From Trichobilharzia szidati (lineage: Eukaryota; Platyhelminthes; Trematoda; Strigeidida; Schistosomatidae), in assembly GCA_944472155.2 (NCBI GenBank), contig OX235279.1:60981564-61045563 (forward strand): a stretch of DNA of 64,000 nt, given 5' to 3'. Shown piece by piece: positions 62,957 through 64,000 of this stretch. Both the position numbers and the translations under genes were made by a program. A model generated the notes under the pieces. It was given only the letters and a program-made list of their open reading frames with translations. It ran no database searches and was not told the origin of the DNA. Positions within the stretch are counted from its first letter, which is position 1. The number at the start of each line of letters is the position of its first letter.

Positions 62957-64000
62957 GTGAGGCTTGAATGGTTGCCACTGCTGATCGATAACTCACATCA
63001 CCAACCCCACTATCGAATTGCCATATTTCTTGACTTGAAGGCGGCCTTCGACTCCGTGGATCGAAAGGTACTATGGCAATGTTTGACTGTGAAGGGAGTG
63101 GCAAGAAAGTACACTGCACTAATCAAGGCACTCTACTCAAACTCACGTAGCCGTGTAAGGGCTTATGGGGAATTGTCATCTGAATTGATAACAACCAGTG
63201 GTGTCCATCAAGGATGTCCACTTTCCCCATTCCTGTTTAACTTCATCATAGATATTCTAATGGAAGTATCCCGAAGTGAACTTAACGACTTAGGAATCGA
63301 CTTGTTACCAGGGAATAGTCTTATCGACTTGGAATATGCAGATGACTTAGCCCTGTTAGGGGAGAATGCTGACAAAATGCAGAGTCTTCTGAACACCTTG
63401 AGCAGCAATCTTCGTATGTTTGGCATGCGATTCGCCCCTGTAAAATGTAAGATACCGCTACAGGACTGGACTACGTCAATTCCCAGCTTAGTGATAGGGA
63501 ATGAAGTGATAGAACATGTTGACCACTTCACCTATTTGGGAAGTTGTATCAGCACCAACGGACTGATTGACGACGAAATCTCAGCACGGATCTGAAAAGC
63601 TCGGGCTGCTTTCGCTAACTTACACCATCTCTGGCGTAGGCGTGACATCCGGCTATCAACCAAGGGACGTGTGTACTGCTCAGCAGTTCGCTCCGCCCTC
63701 CTCTATGGCTCTGAAACATGGCCAATACGAGTTGAAGACATGAAAAGGTTGACTGTTTTTGATCATAGATGTCTACGATCTCTTTCTCACGTTAGGTGGT
63801 ATAATAAGGTAAGTAATGTTGACGTTAGGCGTATAGTGTTGGGCAAAGAGGGAAAATCAATCGAAGAGGCTATAAAGTTACATAGATTGAGATGGCTAGA
63901 TCACGTGCTGCGCATGCCTAACCATCGCCTCCCCCGACGGACGGGCATTACTAGCTGATATAGGAGCAGGTTGGAAAAGAGTAAGTGGTGGCCAAACAAA
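62957..64000 (+). mobile_element. 5'-truncated RTE-like non-LTR RT, runs off the window
   Basis: The frame begins inside the RT palm: FLDLKAAFDSVDRKVLWQ, SGVHQGCPLSPFLFNFIIDI, DLEYADDLALLGENADKM and DHFTYLGSCISTNGLID. One TGA (63593-63595) interrupts where the family has Arg, then the same frame continues KARAAFANLHHLWRRRDIRLS, LLYGSETWPIRVEDMKRL and LHRLRWLDHVLRMP to a stop near 63960. The element continues past 64000. It is a different lineage from the copies at 47.5 and 56 kb. The single stop and otherwise open frame suggest a fairly young copy. Confidence 0.88.

Noticed and set aside
1..64000. CRISPR arrays, operons, bacterial promoters or rRNA genes.
   Set aside because: None seen; introns, SINE and LINE content show a eukaryotic genome.

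Overview
The window looks like nuclear DNA of a schistosomatid blood fluke (Schistosoma or a close relative). The clues are 35-40 nt introns in two host genes, a Gypsy element whose Gag carries the C-x2-H-x9-C-x3-C box of the CsRn1/Boudicca group, RTE-like and CR1-like non-LTR elements, and many Penelope-like elements (PLEs). It is AT-rich, and I estimate that most of it is transposon-derived. Family names rest on recognised motifs, because no database search was possible.

Layout. 1-8.2 kb: a minus-strand WD40 gene that I read as ERCC8/CSA, with several exons rebuilt by phase and its introns full of old RTE, PLE and fold-back sequence. 8.6-11.9 kb: a young, internally deleted Gypsy element with two 350-bp LTRs, a 4-bp target duplication and a textbook -1 frameshift site between gag and pro-pol. 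13-18.4 kb: a decayed CR1-like element and PLE pieces, one with a micro-inversion inside the RT core. 18.7-19.8 kb: a minus-strand C2H2 gene resembling ATMIN/ASCIZ. 21.4-26.4 kb: broken Gypsy pieces, a CR1-like RT scrap and a tRNA-derived SINE.

27.87-41.83 kb is the most unusual part. Three tandem units each carry an intronless MORC2-like ORF (978 and 976 codons, plus a third cut off after 318 codons). The units are separated by 483-bp sequences with the features of LTRs: they start TGT and end ACA, contain a TATA box, are followed by a tRNA-like primer-binding site and are preceded by a purine tract. No gag or pol lies between them. I infer a non-autonomous LTR retroelement that has captured a host MORC cDNA. 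A nearly full CR1-like element interrupts the first LTR.

41.9-58 kb: PLE, RTE and solo-LTR pieces nested in one another, including a head-to-head PLE composite bounded by one 20-bp target duplication and a 0.95-kb inverted repeat. 58.0-58.5 kb: a 102-bp minisatellite. 60.2-61.2 kb: an intact, intronless, divergent casein kinase 1 gene on the minus strand. 63-64 kb: a non-LTR RT running off the window edge.

Host genes (ERCC8-like, ATMIN-like, CK1-like) are isolated single genes with no sign of a shared pathway unit. The retroelements supply the structure: nested insertions with preserved target duplications give a relative order of events.
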